From Terriglobales bacterium (GTDB lineage: Bacteria > Acidobacteriota > Terriglobia > Terriglobales > Acidobacteriaceae): DNA of 21,641 bases. Below the pieces are notes generated by a model. The model saw only the letters and a program-made list of their open reading frames with translations. It made no database searches and was not told the origin of the DNA. Location: contig JASHXK010000324.1 in the NCBI GenBank assembly GCA_030043575.1, forward strand, positions 1 through 21,641. Reading direction: 5' to 3'. The position numbers and the translations under genes were made by a program. Positions 1-7,174 of this stretch are shown piece after piece; positions within the stretch are counted from its first letter, which is position 1, and every line of letters begins with the position of its first letter.

Positions 1-483
1 CTGCACCAGCTTCCAATTCGTATCGGACAACTTTCTTCCTGTGGCTTGCGTAGGCTTCTCGGGAGCTCTCTCCAGCAGCATCGCTACTTGCGACGGTGCG
101 CCCTGCGTGATCACGAGATAAGGAACGACTGAGGTGAATATCACCTTGCCATTGACCTTGATGTTGGCTTGGACCTTGTATTTGTGATTCAGGTTAATAT
201 CCGCTGCGTTATACGAGAGCTGGAACGAGATCGGCACCTGCTCGCCGCCACTGGCGAAGACGGACTCTGCGATCGTGTTAGGCGCCGCTCCGGAGACATC
301 TTGCAGCTTGATCTCGATGGCGGCATCCGGCGGCAGCGCCATGCGCTCGCGATAGGCGATCGTGCCGCTGATAGTCTGCGTCGTAGACGACTGCGTGATG
401 AATTGCGCCGCGGCGTACCGCGCCCCACCAAGACCGACTGCCAGAAGCAGGACTCCGACGGCGCACACTCTGAAACCTGTCAT
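1..483 (-). CDS. Secreted YbaY/YscW-family protein with probable META (HslJ-like) domain, C-terminus missing
   Basis: The frame is open from the ATG at 483-481 to the left edge (161 codons, no stop), so the gene is cut by the window. Residues 1-26 form a signal peptide: a hydrophobic stretch around residues 7-20, then an AAA cleavage site before Q27. Residues 37-137 match the YbaY/YscW (type III secretion lipoprotein chaperone-like) fold pattern, with TISGTIAYRERMALPPDA, then IEIKLQDVS, a PISFQLSY strand and a YKVQANIKVNGKVIF strand. The last visible residues (LSDTNWKLVQ) look like the opening of a META domain, whose members begin with a similar 'L..t.W.l' motif. There is no lipobox cysteine, so a soluble periplasmic protein is likely. 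GGGGAGAG lies about 7 bases upstream of the ATG. YbaY-META combinations are linked to envelope or heat stress; the role here is unknown. Confidence 0.8.
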   Translation of the reverse strand, partial: MTGFRVCAVGVLLLAVGLGGARYAAAQFITQSSTTQTISGTIAYRERMALPPDAAIEIKLQDVSGAAPNTIAESVFASGGEQVPISFQLSYNAADINLNHKYKVQANIKVNGKVIFTSVVPYLVITQGAPSQVAMLLERAPEKPTQATGRKLSDTNWKLVQ

Positions 484-541
484 CGAATCTCTCCCCGAAC
501 ACAACAGCACCCAACATATGGTCATTGCTGAATTCAGCCGA

Positions 542-570
542 ATTGTAGTGGAGAGCGCCGCCCCTAACAA
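542..570 (-). promoter_or_regulatory. Candidate sigma-70-type promoter for the YbaY/META gene
   Basis: On the minus strand TTGTTA (565-570, 4/6 match to the -35 consensus) is followed by exactly 17 bases and TACAAT (542-547, 5/6 match to the -10 consensus). Transcription would start near 535, leaving an untranslated leader of about 50 bases before the ATG at 483. The prediction rests on consensus only. Confidence 0.4.
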
Positions 571-620
571 TGGCAACCGTTCCTCTGTGTCTCCGCGCGG
601 AAATCGACTATCCTGCCCAG

Positions 621-1625
621 ATGGATGTTTTCGCTCTTACGCGCAAGCTCATCGATATCGAGTCGACCACTGGCATGGAAGGCGCCGTCGGCAATGCGCT
701 GGCGCGCGAGTTGACTCAGCTCGGCTACCACGTCGAACGAATTCCCGTCGAGGGCGACCGCTTCGATGTCTGGGCGACGCATCCCGATCACCCGAGGCCT
801 GAACTTGCACTTTCCACTCACATGGATACAGTCCCGCCGTTCATCCCATCGTCGGAAACGGCAGATCGCATCTACGGCCGCGGTTCTTGCGACGCCAAAG
901 GCATCATCGTCGCCCAGATCGCGGCCGCGGAGAAGCTGAAGGCCGAGGGCATTCCTGTCGGTTTGCTCTTTCTGGTAGGCGAGGAGCGTGACAGTCAGGG
1001 TGCGCAGGTCGCCAACCAGCAGCCTCGTGGCGTGAAGTTCCTGATCAACGGCGAACCGACCGAGAACCGTCTGGCCGTTGCTTCCAAAGGCACGCTGCGC
1101 GTAGAGCTGGTCGCGCGCGGCAAAATGGCGCACTCCGCTTATCCCGAGCTCGGAGAATCCGCCATCGGGAAGCTGCTCGACGCGCTGCACGAAATCCGCA
1201 AGCTGAAATTGCCCGCTAATCCTAAAGCCGGCCCATGCACATTGAATATCGGCCAGATCGAAGGCGGTCGCGCGCCTAACGTCATTCCGGACTATGCTAT
1301 CGCCCATTTGCTGTTCCGCCTGGTCGGCCCGTCAGAAAAGTTGCGTCAGCGGATCGTCAAAGCGGCCGGCGGCAAGGCCGAGGCCAACTTCATCCTGGAA
1401 ATTCCTTTCATGGAGCTGGGCACGATTGCCGGCATCGATACCATGGTTGCGGCGTTCACCACCGACATCCCCGCGCTCACCAACTGGGGAAGGCCGCTGC
1501 TGATCGGTCCCGGCTCCATTCATGTGGCTCACACCGAGGGCGAATACATCGAGAAGAAGCAATTGCTGGGCGCCATCGATCTCTACGCGCGGATTGCGCG
1601 TGAGCTGCTCACGGCTCGTGCTTGA
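621..1625 (+). CDS. M20 family zinc metallopeptidase (ArgE/DapE/ACY1-like)
   Basis: This is a 334-residue cytosolic amidohydrolase/exopeptidase of the M20 family, which removes acyl groups or terminal residues using two zinc ions. Expected catalytic residues are visible: H67 and D69 in STHMDT, D91 in GRGSCDAKG, the E121-E122 pair in VGEE, E145 in NGEPTE, and H304 near the C-terminus in HVAHTEGEY. H171 (AHSAYPE) and the GQIEGGRAPNVIPD segment mark the lid/dimerisation domain. An in-frame ATG at 570 would add 17 residues (MATVPLCLRAEIDYPAQ) that do not look like this family and would overlap the likely -35 box of the divergent gene. I prefer the ATG at 621, although no clear Shine-Dalgarno sequence precedes it. 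The substrate (acetylornithine, acetyl-lysine, succinyl-diaminopimelate or a dipeptide) cannot be told from sequence; no arginine or lysine biosynthesis genes adjoin it. Confidence 0.88.
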   Translation: MDVFALTRKLIDIESTTGMEGAVGNALARELTQLGYHVERIPVEGDRFDVWATHPDHPRPELALSTHMDTVPPFIPSSETADRIYGRGSCDAKGIIVAQIAAAEKLKAEGIPVGLLFLVGEERDSQGAQVANQQPRGVKFLINGEPTENRLAVASKGTLRVELVARGKMAHSAYPELGESAIGKLLDALHEIRKLKLPANPKAGPCTLNIGQIEGGRAPNVIPDYAIAHLLFRLVGPSEKLRQRIVKAAGGKAEANFILEIPFMELGTIAGIDTMVAAFTTDIPALTNWGRPLLIGPGSIHVAHTEGEYIEKKQLLGAIDLYARIARELLTARA

Positions 1626-1669
1626 CGCGCGATGTTACATTCAGGATGCGATAGCCGAGGAACACGACT

Positions 1670-2440
1670 TTGCCCAGCCTTTCATCGCTGTTGCTGAAGA
1701 TTCCGGACGAGCTCAAGCCGATGGCGGCCATCGGCATCGGGGCCATCATCCTGGTGCTGCTCGTGTTGTTTCATGGCTTCGGCGTACACCGCATCCTGGT
1801 TTCCTTCCAGCGCGCGGACGTTCGGATGCGGATTGGCCGCCCGCATCTGGGACGTGCCGGATTCCTCTTCGGCTGGTCCGTATTCCTGATTCTCTCCTTG
1901 CACATCGCGGAGATCGTACTGTGGGCGTATGCGCTGATCTGGCTCGGCCTGATCGTGCGCGCCGCCGATGCCATATATTTCTGCGCCAATGCCTATACCA
2001 CCCTGGGTTACGGCACCGTCGACTTGGGTCCGAACTGGCGCAATATCAGCCCCATCATCGCCATCTCGGGCCTGTTCACCTTCGCCTGGACCACCAGCGT
2101 CTTGGTCAGCATCGTCAGGACCTATCTGAGGTTGATCGAGCAACTGGAAATGGAACGCGCAGAACAGCTGAACCTCCGGGCCGCAGCACGAACGGCTGAA
2201 TACACGGCCCTAAAGAGCGAGACGGAGGAGATAAAGGCGCACAGATCGCAGGCTCGGGAACGCTCCAAAGAAGCGTCGTTTTCCGAGCGGCGAGCCATCC
2301 GGAAGGAGGAGAAGCTGGAAGAGAAGCAAATCCATGACTCGGCCAGGGCCGAGCTCCAGAAGATTCGTGACAAGGAAAGTCACGACGAGGACATGTTGGG
2401 GCAAACCACGCCGCAGAATGACTCCGAGGTCAAAAAGTGA
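1670..2440 (+). CDS. K+-channel-like membrane protein with C-terminal coiled coil
   Basis: This 256-residue protein resembles the two-helix ion channel family (Ion_trans_2). Hydrophobic segments lie at about 19-38, 64-95 and 126-149. Between the last two is a pore loop carrying TTLGYGTVDL (110-119), close to the potassium selectivity filter TVGYG with L in place of V. From about residue 153 the chain is a long, highly charged helix rich in E, K, R and A, probably a cytoplasmic coiled coil; no RCK/TrkA-N domain is present. The start is TTG at 1670, preceded by GAGG at a 9-base spacing; an internal ATG at 1721 would remove 17 residues. The stop codon overlaps the GTG start of the SulP gene (GTGA), so the two are probably co-translated. 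Potassium selectivity is inference from the GYG motif. Confidence 0.8.
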   Translation: MPSLSSLLLKIPDELKPMAAIGIGAIILVLLVLFHGFGVHRILVSFQRADVRMRIGRPHLGRAGFLFGWSVFLILSLHIAEIVLWAYALIWLGLIVRAADAIYFCANAYTTLGYGTVDLGPNWRNISPIIAISGLFTFAWTTSVLVSIVRTYLRLIEQLEMERAEQLNLRAAARTAEYTALKSETEEIKAHRSQARERSKEASFSERRAIRKEEKLEEKQIHDSARAELQKIRDKESHDEDMLGQTTPQNDSEVKK

Positions 2441-4146
2441 GCGACGACGCCCGGCATCAGCACTGGTGGAGCCTGTTCCAAAGTGTGCGTCCGCTGGGGC
2501 GGTCGCGGGCGATTCGCGATGGGCTCGCCGGCTTCCAACTGGCGGCGATGAATGTCCCGCAGGCCCTCGGCTATACCAAAATCGCAGGCACGCCGGTTGT
2601 GACCGGCTTCTACACGTTACTGCTTCCGCCGATCGCGTTCGCTGCCTTCGGTTCGTCACGCTATCTGGTGGTCGCTGCAGATTCCGCCACCGCTGCCATT
2701 CTTTCCGGCGGACTGGTTGGATTAGCGCCCATCGGTAGCCCGCGCTACGTTGAGATGGCCAGCGAGGTCGCTTTGCTGACGGCTGTCTTCCTGCTGGCTG
2801 CGCGATTGCTCAAGCTGGGGTTTCTTGCCGACTTCCTTTCGCAAACCGTGCTGGTCGGATTTCTAACCGGCGTAGGATTTCAGGTTGGCATCGCCGTTCT
2901 CGGCGAGGTACTAGGGCTGGAGATTCATTCGCACAGAACTCTTCCGCAGCTTAGCGAAGTCCTGCACAACCTGCGAGGCGTGCAATTCCCCACGCTGGCA
3001 GTTTCGTTCACCGTGATTGTAGGCGTGTTGTTGCTCGGACGGCTTTCCCGGAAGATACCTGGCCCGCTGATCGCGGTAGTAGCTGCGATCACAGCAAGCA
3101 AGATCTTTGATTTTGCCGCTCATGGCATCACCACAGTCGGTTCTGTGGCCGGCGGTTTGCCCCACCTTTCACTGCCTCCGATGAACTGGCATGATCTCGA
3201 GTTGTTGATCGGGATTGCCGGGTCGTGCTTCGTCATGATCGTTACGCAAAGTGCGGCGACCGCCCGTTTCTACGCGGTCAAGCACCAGCAATCCATGAAT
3301 GAGAATGCCGACCTGGTGGGAATCTCGGCAGCCAACGCCGCAGCGGCCATCAGCGGAACATTTGTCGTCAACGGAAGCCCAACCCAGACGGCCATGGTGG
3401 AGAGTTCCGGCGGCCGTAGCCAGTTCGCTCAGATATGCACGGCCGGCATCGTCGCTGTGGTCCTGCTGGCCTTCACGGGGCCGGTGCAGTATCTGCCCCG
3501 CTGCGTGCTCGGCTCCATTGTCTTCATGATCGCCATCAAGCTGGTTGATCTGCGCGGGCTAACCAACATTCGTCGCGAGAGCCCGGGCGAATATGCTTTG
3601 GCCGTTATTACCGCCGTGATTGTCGTTGCGGTCGGAGTCGAGCAGGGAATCATCGTGGCGATGGTGTTGTCGTTGATGCGCATCGTCAAGCACAGCTACC
3701 AGCCTCATACCGGCGTGCTGGCGGACGAGTCCGGTTTGTACCGGCGGGTGATCCCGGTAGCTCCGGGCGCGGTTACCAGGCCGGGCATATCGATCTACCG
3801 ATTTGGCGCGCCGCTTTTCTATGCGAATGCCGGCCGCTTTGCCGAGGAGATTCGCACCATCGTGGGTTCACCGCCGTCACCGGTGCGCTGGATGGTAGTC
3901 GATGCCGAGGCGATCAGCAACCTCGACTACACCGCAGCACGCGTGTTGCTGAGGCTGCAAAAAGAGTTGGCACAGGACGGAGTCGTATTGGCGTTCGCGC
4001 GGGTTCCGCCTTCCCTCAGGGCCGACCTGGATCGGCACCATATAACGGAAGTGGTCGGCGCCGATCTGCTTTTCCCACGCTTGCACGATGCGCTGGATGC
4101 GTTTACAAAGGTCAGTCAAGAGACGGCCCCACCACTCGGACCGTAG
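2437..4146 (+). CDS. SulP family anion transporter with STAS domain
   Basis: This 569-residue SulP/SLC26 inner-membrane transporter is full length. The N-terminal family signature is clear (AMNVPQALGYTKIAGTPVVT, then VVAADSATAAI). About 10-12 hydrophobic segments follow. The family motif GSPTQTAMVESSGGRSQ lies in the second half of the membrane domain. A cytoplasmic STAS domain begins near residue 445 (ISIYRFGAPLFYANA) and contains DAEAISNLDYTAA, the region that anti-anti-sigma-like STAS domains use for regulation. Family members carry sulfate, bicarbonate or dicarboxylates; the substrate here cannot be assigned, and no carbonic anhydrase or sulfate assimilation gene adjoins it. The start is GTG at 2437, overlapping the channel stop by 4 bases, a strong sign of translational coupling. 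Confidence 0.93.
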   Translation: MSDDARHQHWWSLFQSVRPLGRSRAIRDGLAGFQLAAMNVPQALGYTKIAGTPVVTGFYTLLLPPIAFAAFGSSRYLVVAADSATAAILSGGLVGLAPIGSPRYVEMASEVALLTAVFLLAARLLKLGFLADFLSQTVLVGFLTGVGFQVGIAVLGEVLGLEIHSHRTLPQLSEVLHNLRGVQFPTLAVSFTVIVGVLLLGRLSRKIPGPLIAVVAAITASKIFDFAAHGITTVGSVAGGLPHLSLPPMNWHDLELLIGIAGSCFVMIVTQSAATARFYAVKHQQSMNENADLVGISAANAAAAISGTFVVNGSPTQTAMVESSGGRSQFAQICTAGIVAVVLLAFTGPVQYLPRCVLGSIVFMIAIKLVDLRGLTNIRRESPGEYALAVITAVIVVAVGVEQGIIVAMVLSLMRIVKHSYQPHTGVLADESGLYRRVIPVAPGAVTRPGISIYRFGAPLFYANAGRFAEEIRTIVGSPPSPVRWMVVDAEAISNLDYTAARVLLRLQKELAQDGVVLAFARVPPSLRADLDRHHITEVVGADLLFPRLHDALDAFTKVSQETAPPLGP

Positions 4147-4177
4147 TCATTTCCTGCTTGGGGGAGACGGGTAACCA

Positions 4178-5650
4178 ATGGCTTGGCTGCGCTATCCCAC
4201 ATTGTATGAGATCAACACCTGGGTCTGGCTGGCTGAGCTTGGGCGCTGGTACGGCAAGCCGATCGACTTGAGTTCTATCCCCGCCGCAGAATGGGATGCG
4301 CTCGCAACCTATGGCTTCGACGGTGTTTGGTTCATGGGAGTGTGGGAGCGTAGTCCTGCCGGTATTGCTATCGCCAATAGCAATCAAGCACTGCTGGACG
4401 ATTTCCGGCGAGCCCTTCCGGATTTTCAGACGTCCGACAATGTGGGATCACCATATTGCGTCCGTTCCTATATGGTTGACCAACATTTAGGCGGCCCGCA
4501 GGGCCTTGCAGCTGCTCGCAGAGAGCTGGCCAGTCGTGGTATGAAGCTGGTTCTGGATTTTGTGCCCAACCACGTAGCCCCCGATCATTCCTGGGTCACC
4601 GAGCACCCTGAGTACTTCATTCAGGTAAGTGCAAACGAGACTAAGAGCGATCCAAAGTCCTACATTGAGGTACACGGCAGGTTTCTTGCCTGTGGGCGAG
4701 ATCCTTACTTTCCCGCGTGGCCGGATGTCGTCCAGTTGAACGCCTTCCAGTTGGGTCTTCGACAAGCCGTGGTTGACACGATTTCGAACATTGCGGCGCT
4801 CTGTGACGGGATTCGCTGCGATATGGCGATGCTTCTGCTCAACGCAGTCTTTGAGCGCACTTGGGGAAAGCGTGCCGGCGATCGACCCGCCAAGGAATAC
4901 TGGAACGCAGTCATCCCGGCAATCAGGAAAACCTATCCAGATTTTCTATTCCTCGCAGAAGCGTACTGGGATCTCGAGTGGGAGCTGCAGCAGCAGGGCT
5001 TTGATTTTTGCTATGACAAGCGCCTCTACGATCGCCTCGCACACGACAGCGCTGAGTCTGTACGCTTGCATCTCTGCGCGGATCTGGCTTATCAGAGCAA
5101 GCTTCTGCGTTTTCTTGAGAACCATGACGAGCCTCGGGCGGCGAGCGTCTTTGCCGGTGCGAAAGAGAAGGCTGCGGCAGTCGTCATGTCAACGTTACCG
5201 GGCGCTCGCATGTTTCACGAAGGCCAGTTCGAAGGACGCAAGGTCCGCCTGCCGGTATTTCTCGGGCGGCGGCCTACCGAGCCGATCGACGAGGATTTGC
5301 GTGTCTTCTACGGAAAGCTTCTGAAAGCCATCAACGATCCTGTGTTTCGGACGGGAAATTGGCAGCTCTGCGAGCGCGGCGGCTGGCCGGACAACGCGAG
5401 CTTTCTCAACCTGGTGGCATGGAGCTGGACGGGTACCGTCGATCGCTATCTGATTATCGTGAATCTGAGCAACGTCAGGTCCCAGGGCCAGGTGAGGATT
5501 CCGTGGCACGAGGGAGCAGGCAAGATGTGGCGTTTGACTGACCTGTTGTCCGGTGTCGTCTACGAGCGCGATGGCGGTGCGATGCTCGCGCCCGGACTCT
5601 ATGTGGAGTTGGGGCCTTGGGAATGTAACCTGTTTCAGTGCCGGTTATAG
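4178..5650 (+). CDS. GH13 alpha-amylase family enzyme, cytosolic
   Basis: This is a 490-residue (beta/alpha)8 glycoside hydrolase family 13 protein. Region I is DFVPNHV (127-133). Region II is GIRCDMAML with nucleophile D215, region III is FLAEAYWD with acid/base E261, and region IV is FLENHDEPRA with the stabilising D317, so the catalytic triad is intact. Region II lacks the K/H that usually follows the nucleophile at +3/+4 in starch-cleaving members, which suggests a specificity other than plain alpha-amylase. There is no signal peptide, so it should act inside the cell. A C-terminal beta domain (about 400-490) ends in ELGPWECNLFQC. The ATG is preceded by GGGGGAG about ten bases upstream. 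It starts 31 bases after the SulP gene on the same strand and may share its transcript. Substrate and reaction (hydrolysis or transfer) are not determinable from the sequence. Confidence 0.88.
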   Translation: MAWLRYPTLYEINTWVWLAELGRWYGKPIDLSSIPAAEWDALATYGFDGVWFMGVWERSPAGIAIANSNQALLDDFRRALPDFQTSDNVGSPYCVRSYMVDQHLGGPQGLAAARRELASRGMKLVLDFVPNHVAPDHSWVTEHPEYFIQVSANETKSDPKSYIEVHGRFLACGRDPYFPAWPDVVQLNAFQLGLRQAVVDTISNIAALCDGIRCDMAMLLLNAVFERTWGKRAGDRPAKEYWNAVIPAIRKTYPDFLFLAEAYWDLEWELQQQGFDFCYDKRLYDRLAHDSAESVRLHLCADLAYQSKLLRFLENHDEPRAASVFAGAKEKAAAVVMSTLPGARMFHEGQFEGRKVRLPVFLGRRPTEPIDEDLRVFYGKLLKAINDPVFRTGNWQLCERGGWPDNASFLNLVAWSWTGTVDRYLIIVNLSNVRSQGQVRIPWHEGAGKMWRLTDLLSGVVYERDGGAMLAPGLYVELGPWECNLFQCRL

Positions 5651-5657
5651 TCATCAG

Positions 5658-7142
5658 CTAGCGCCCATACTCCAGCACGTCAACATCCGCAAACTTGCGC
5701 ACCCGCGGCTCGCCGTAAACCGACCTCAGCCTCTCAGCCACAGCAGGACCATAGTCGAAGTTGTCGATCGTCGTGCGCTCATCAGCCACAACCACCCAGA
5801 CGTGGTGGAATGGGCGGTCGCCGGAATTCAACGCCGCTAGAAGATTCCGTGCATCTTCACCGCCGGCGTAGTATTGCGGCGCGAAGACATGCAGTGGCTT
5901 GCTGGCGCCGGAGCGATCACGGTAATAGTCGAGCATGATACGGCTATAGAACGGAAAGAAGACGGCCGCATCCCCGGGAGTTGCCGCGGCGAGAATCGCG
6001 TTGCTCGCGGCGCGCCAGTCCTCTCGCGGCTTGTGGTAGTCGCCGATAATGGCTGGAACCGACATCCCACAGAGTAGGACTATCAATAACAGGCCGATTT
6101 TCCATCGCCGCAGACAAGCCATGCCAAGCGCTGCGAGCAGGATCGTGGCCGGCAGAGAAAAAATCACATATCTCTGCAGGAACAAAGGCTGCCACTCTGA
6201 GATTAGCGCGAGGACGATCGCCGGGAGCAGCGCCCACAGCAGGATGAGAATTCCACGCCAGAATGCCTCGCTATCTCCACCAGAACGGCGGTTCCACCAG
6301 ATTGTGACCACGCCGGCGATCCACAGAATTCCCGCGACGACAACCTTTACGCCATTCCCGCCAAAGAATCCCGCCAGGTGCCAGAACTCTTTCAGGCTTG
6401 GCCGTGGCATCCAGATGAAATGCAGATTCTCCGGAGACGCACGGAAAACATAGGTAAGGCCGGGAATTGCGAACACAAGAATTATGGCGCCGCGCAGCAG
6501 CAGTGGCCGCCACGGCCTCGGTGCTGGTTTGAAAAGCACGGAGCACGCCTGCGCCACCAGCACCAGGGCGGTGAAGTCGTGGCAGTAGAAAGCAAGAATG
6601 CTGACCCACATCCAGCGAGCCCAATCTCTCTTCCGGCAATGCTCGACCGCAAGTACGAAGAAATAGGTCGACAGCAGCACCACAAAAATTGCCAACGTAT
6701 AGCCGCGCGCCTCCTGTGAGTAATAGACGTGGCTGGGACTGAGCGCCAGAAGTGCGGCGGCCGCTAATGCCGGCTTAACGTCCATGAATTTACGCGCGAT
6801 AACGTAGAGCAGCGGTACAGCTGCGATCCCGAACAGAGCGGACGGCAAGCGCAGCCAAGCCTCGCTGTTGCCGAAGTGGATCCAAACCCGCATCAGCAGA
6901 AAATAGACTGTCTGCAGGTTGGCTTCGCCGTGCCACCAGACCCAGGCGAAGTGCTGCCATGTCGCGCGGCTCAACGCGACCGTTGCACCTTCATCGATCC
7001 AGAGACTCTTGGCTCCCAGATGGTAGAAGCGTAGCCATGCGCCTGCAATTGTGAGCAATGCCAGAAGCGCGGCTTGTTCGGGAGACGCTCCGGCGCGTGT
7101 CACCTGCGGGTTGCCCATCGCAGCCTGGCTGACTCCGGGCAT
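5658..7142 (-). CDS. GT39/PMT-like polytopic membrane glycosyltransferase
   Basis: This is a protein of about 494 residues with roughly ten hydrophobic segments, like the ArnT/PMT (GT-C) superfamily that moves sugars from polyprenyl-phosphate donors at the outer face of the inner membrane. The first loop has the catalytic-type acidic pair D50-E51 in LWIDEGATVALS. LRLPSALFGIAAVPLLYVIARKF and the YYSQEARGYTL motif (141-150) are typical of bacterial members. The C-terminal 90 residues form a soluble domain (DWRAASNAILAAATPGDAAVFF onward). An in-frame GTG/ATG extension to 7235 would overlap the upstream phosphatase gene and adds basic, non-family sequence, so I prefer the ATG at 7142; the ATG at 7118 is also possible. 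The stop is only 7 bases from the convergent GH13 stop. Donor and acceptor are unknown. Confidence 0.82.
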   Translation of the reverse strand: MPGVSQAAMGNPQVTRAGASPEQAALLALLTIAGAWLRFYHLGAKSLWIDEGATVALSRATWQHFAWVWWHGEANLQTVYFLLMRVWIHFGNSEAWLRLPSALFGIAAVPLLYVIARKFMDVKPALAAAALLALSPSHVYYSQEARGYTLAIFVVLLSTYFFVLAVEHCRKRDWARWMWVSILAFYCHDFTALVLVAQACSVLFKPAPRPWRPLLLRGAIILVFAIPGLTYVFRASPENLHFIWMPRPSLKEFWHLAGFFGGNGVKVVVAGILWIAGVVTIWWNRRSGGDSEAFWRGILILLWALLPAIVLALISEWQPLFLQRYVIFSLPATILLAALGMACLRRWKIGLLLIVLLCGMSVPAIIGDYHKPREDWRAASNAILAAATPGDAAVFFPFYSRIMLDYYRDRSGASKPLHVFAPQYYAGGEDARNLLAALNSGDRPFHHVWVVVADERTTIDNFDYGPAVAERLRSVYGEPRVRKFADVDVLEYGR

Positions 7143-7174
7143 AGCAGTAAATGTAGCAGCAGAATCGCTCGTCT

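Noticed and set aside
189..517. Two overlapping minus-strand open frames in the first 520 bases
   Set aside because: They are other frames of the YbaY/META gene, which has a signal peptide, a Shine-Dalgarno and a coherent domain; their products are Arg/Ser-rich.
5643..5657. Possible bidirectional terminator between the GH13 and glycosyltransferase stops
   Set aside because: Only 7 bases separate the two stop codons, and no stem with a T tract is present.
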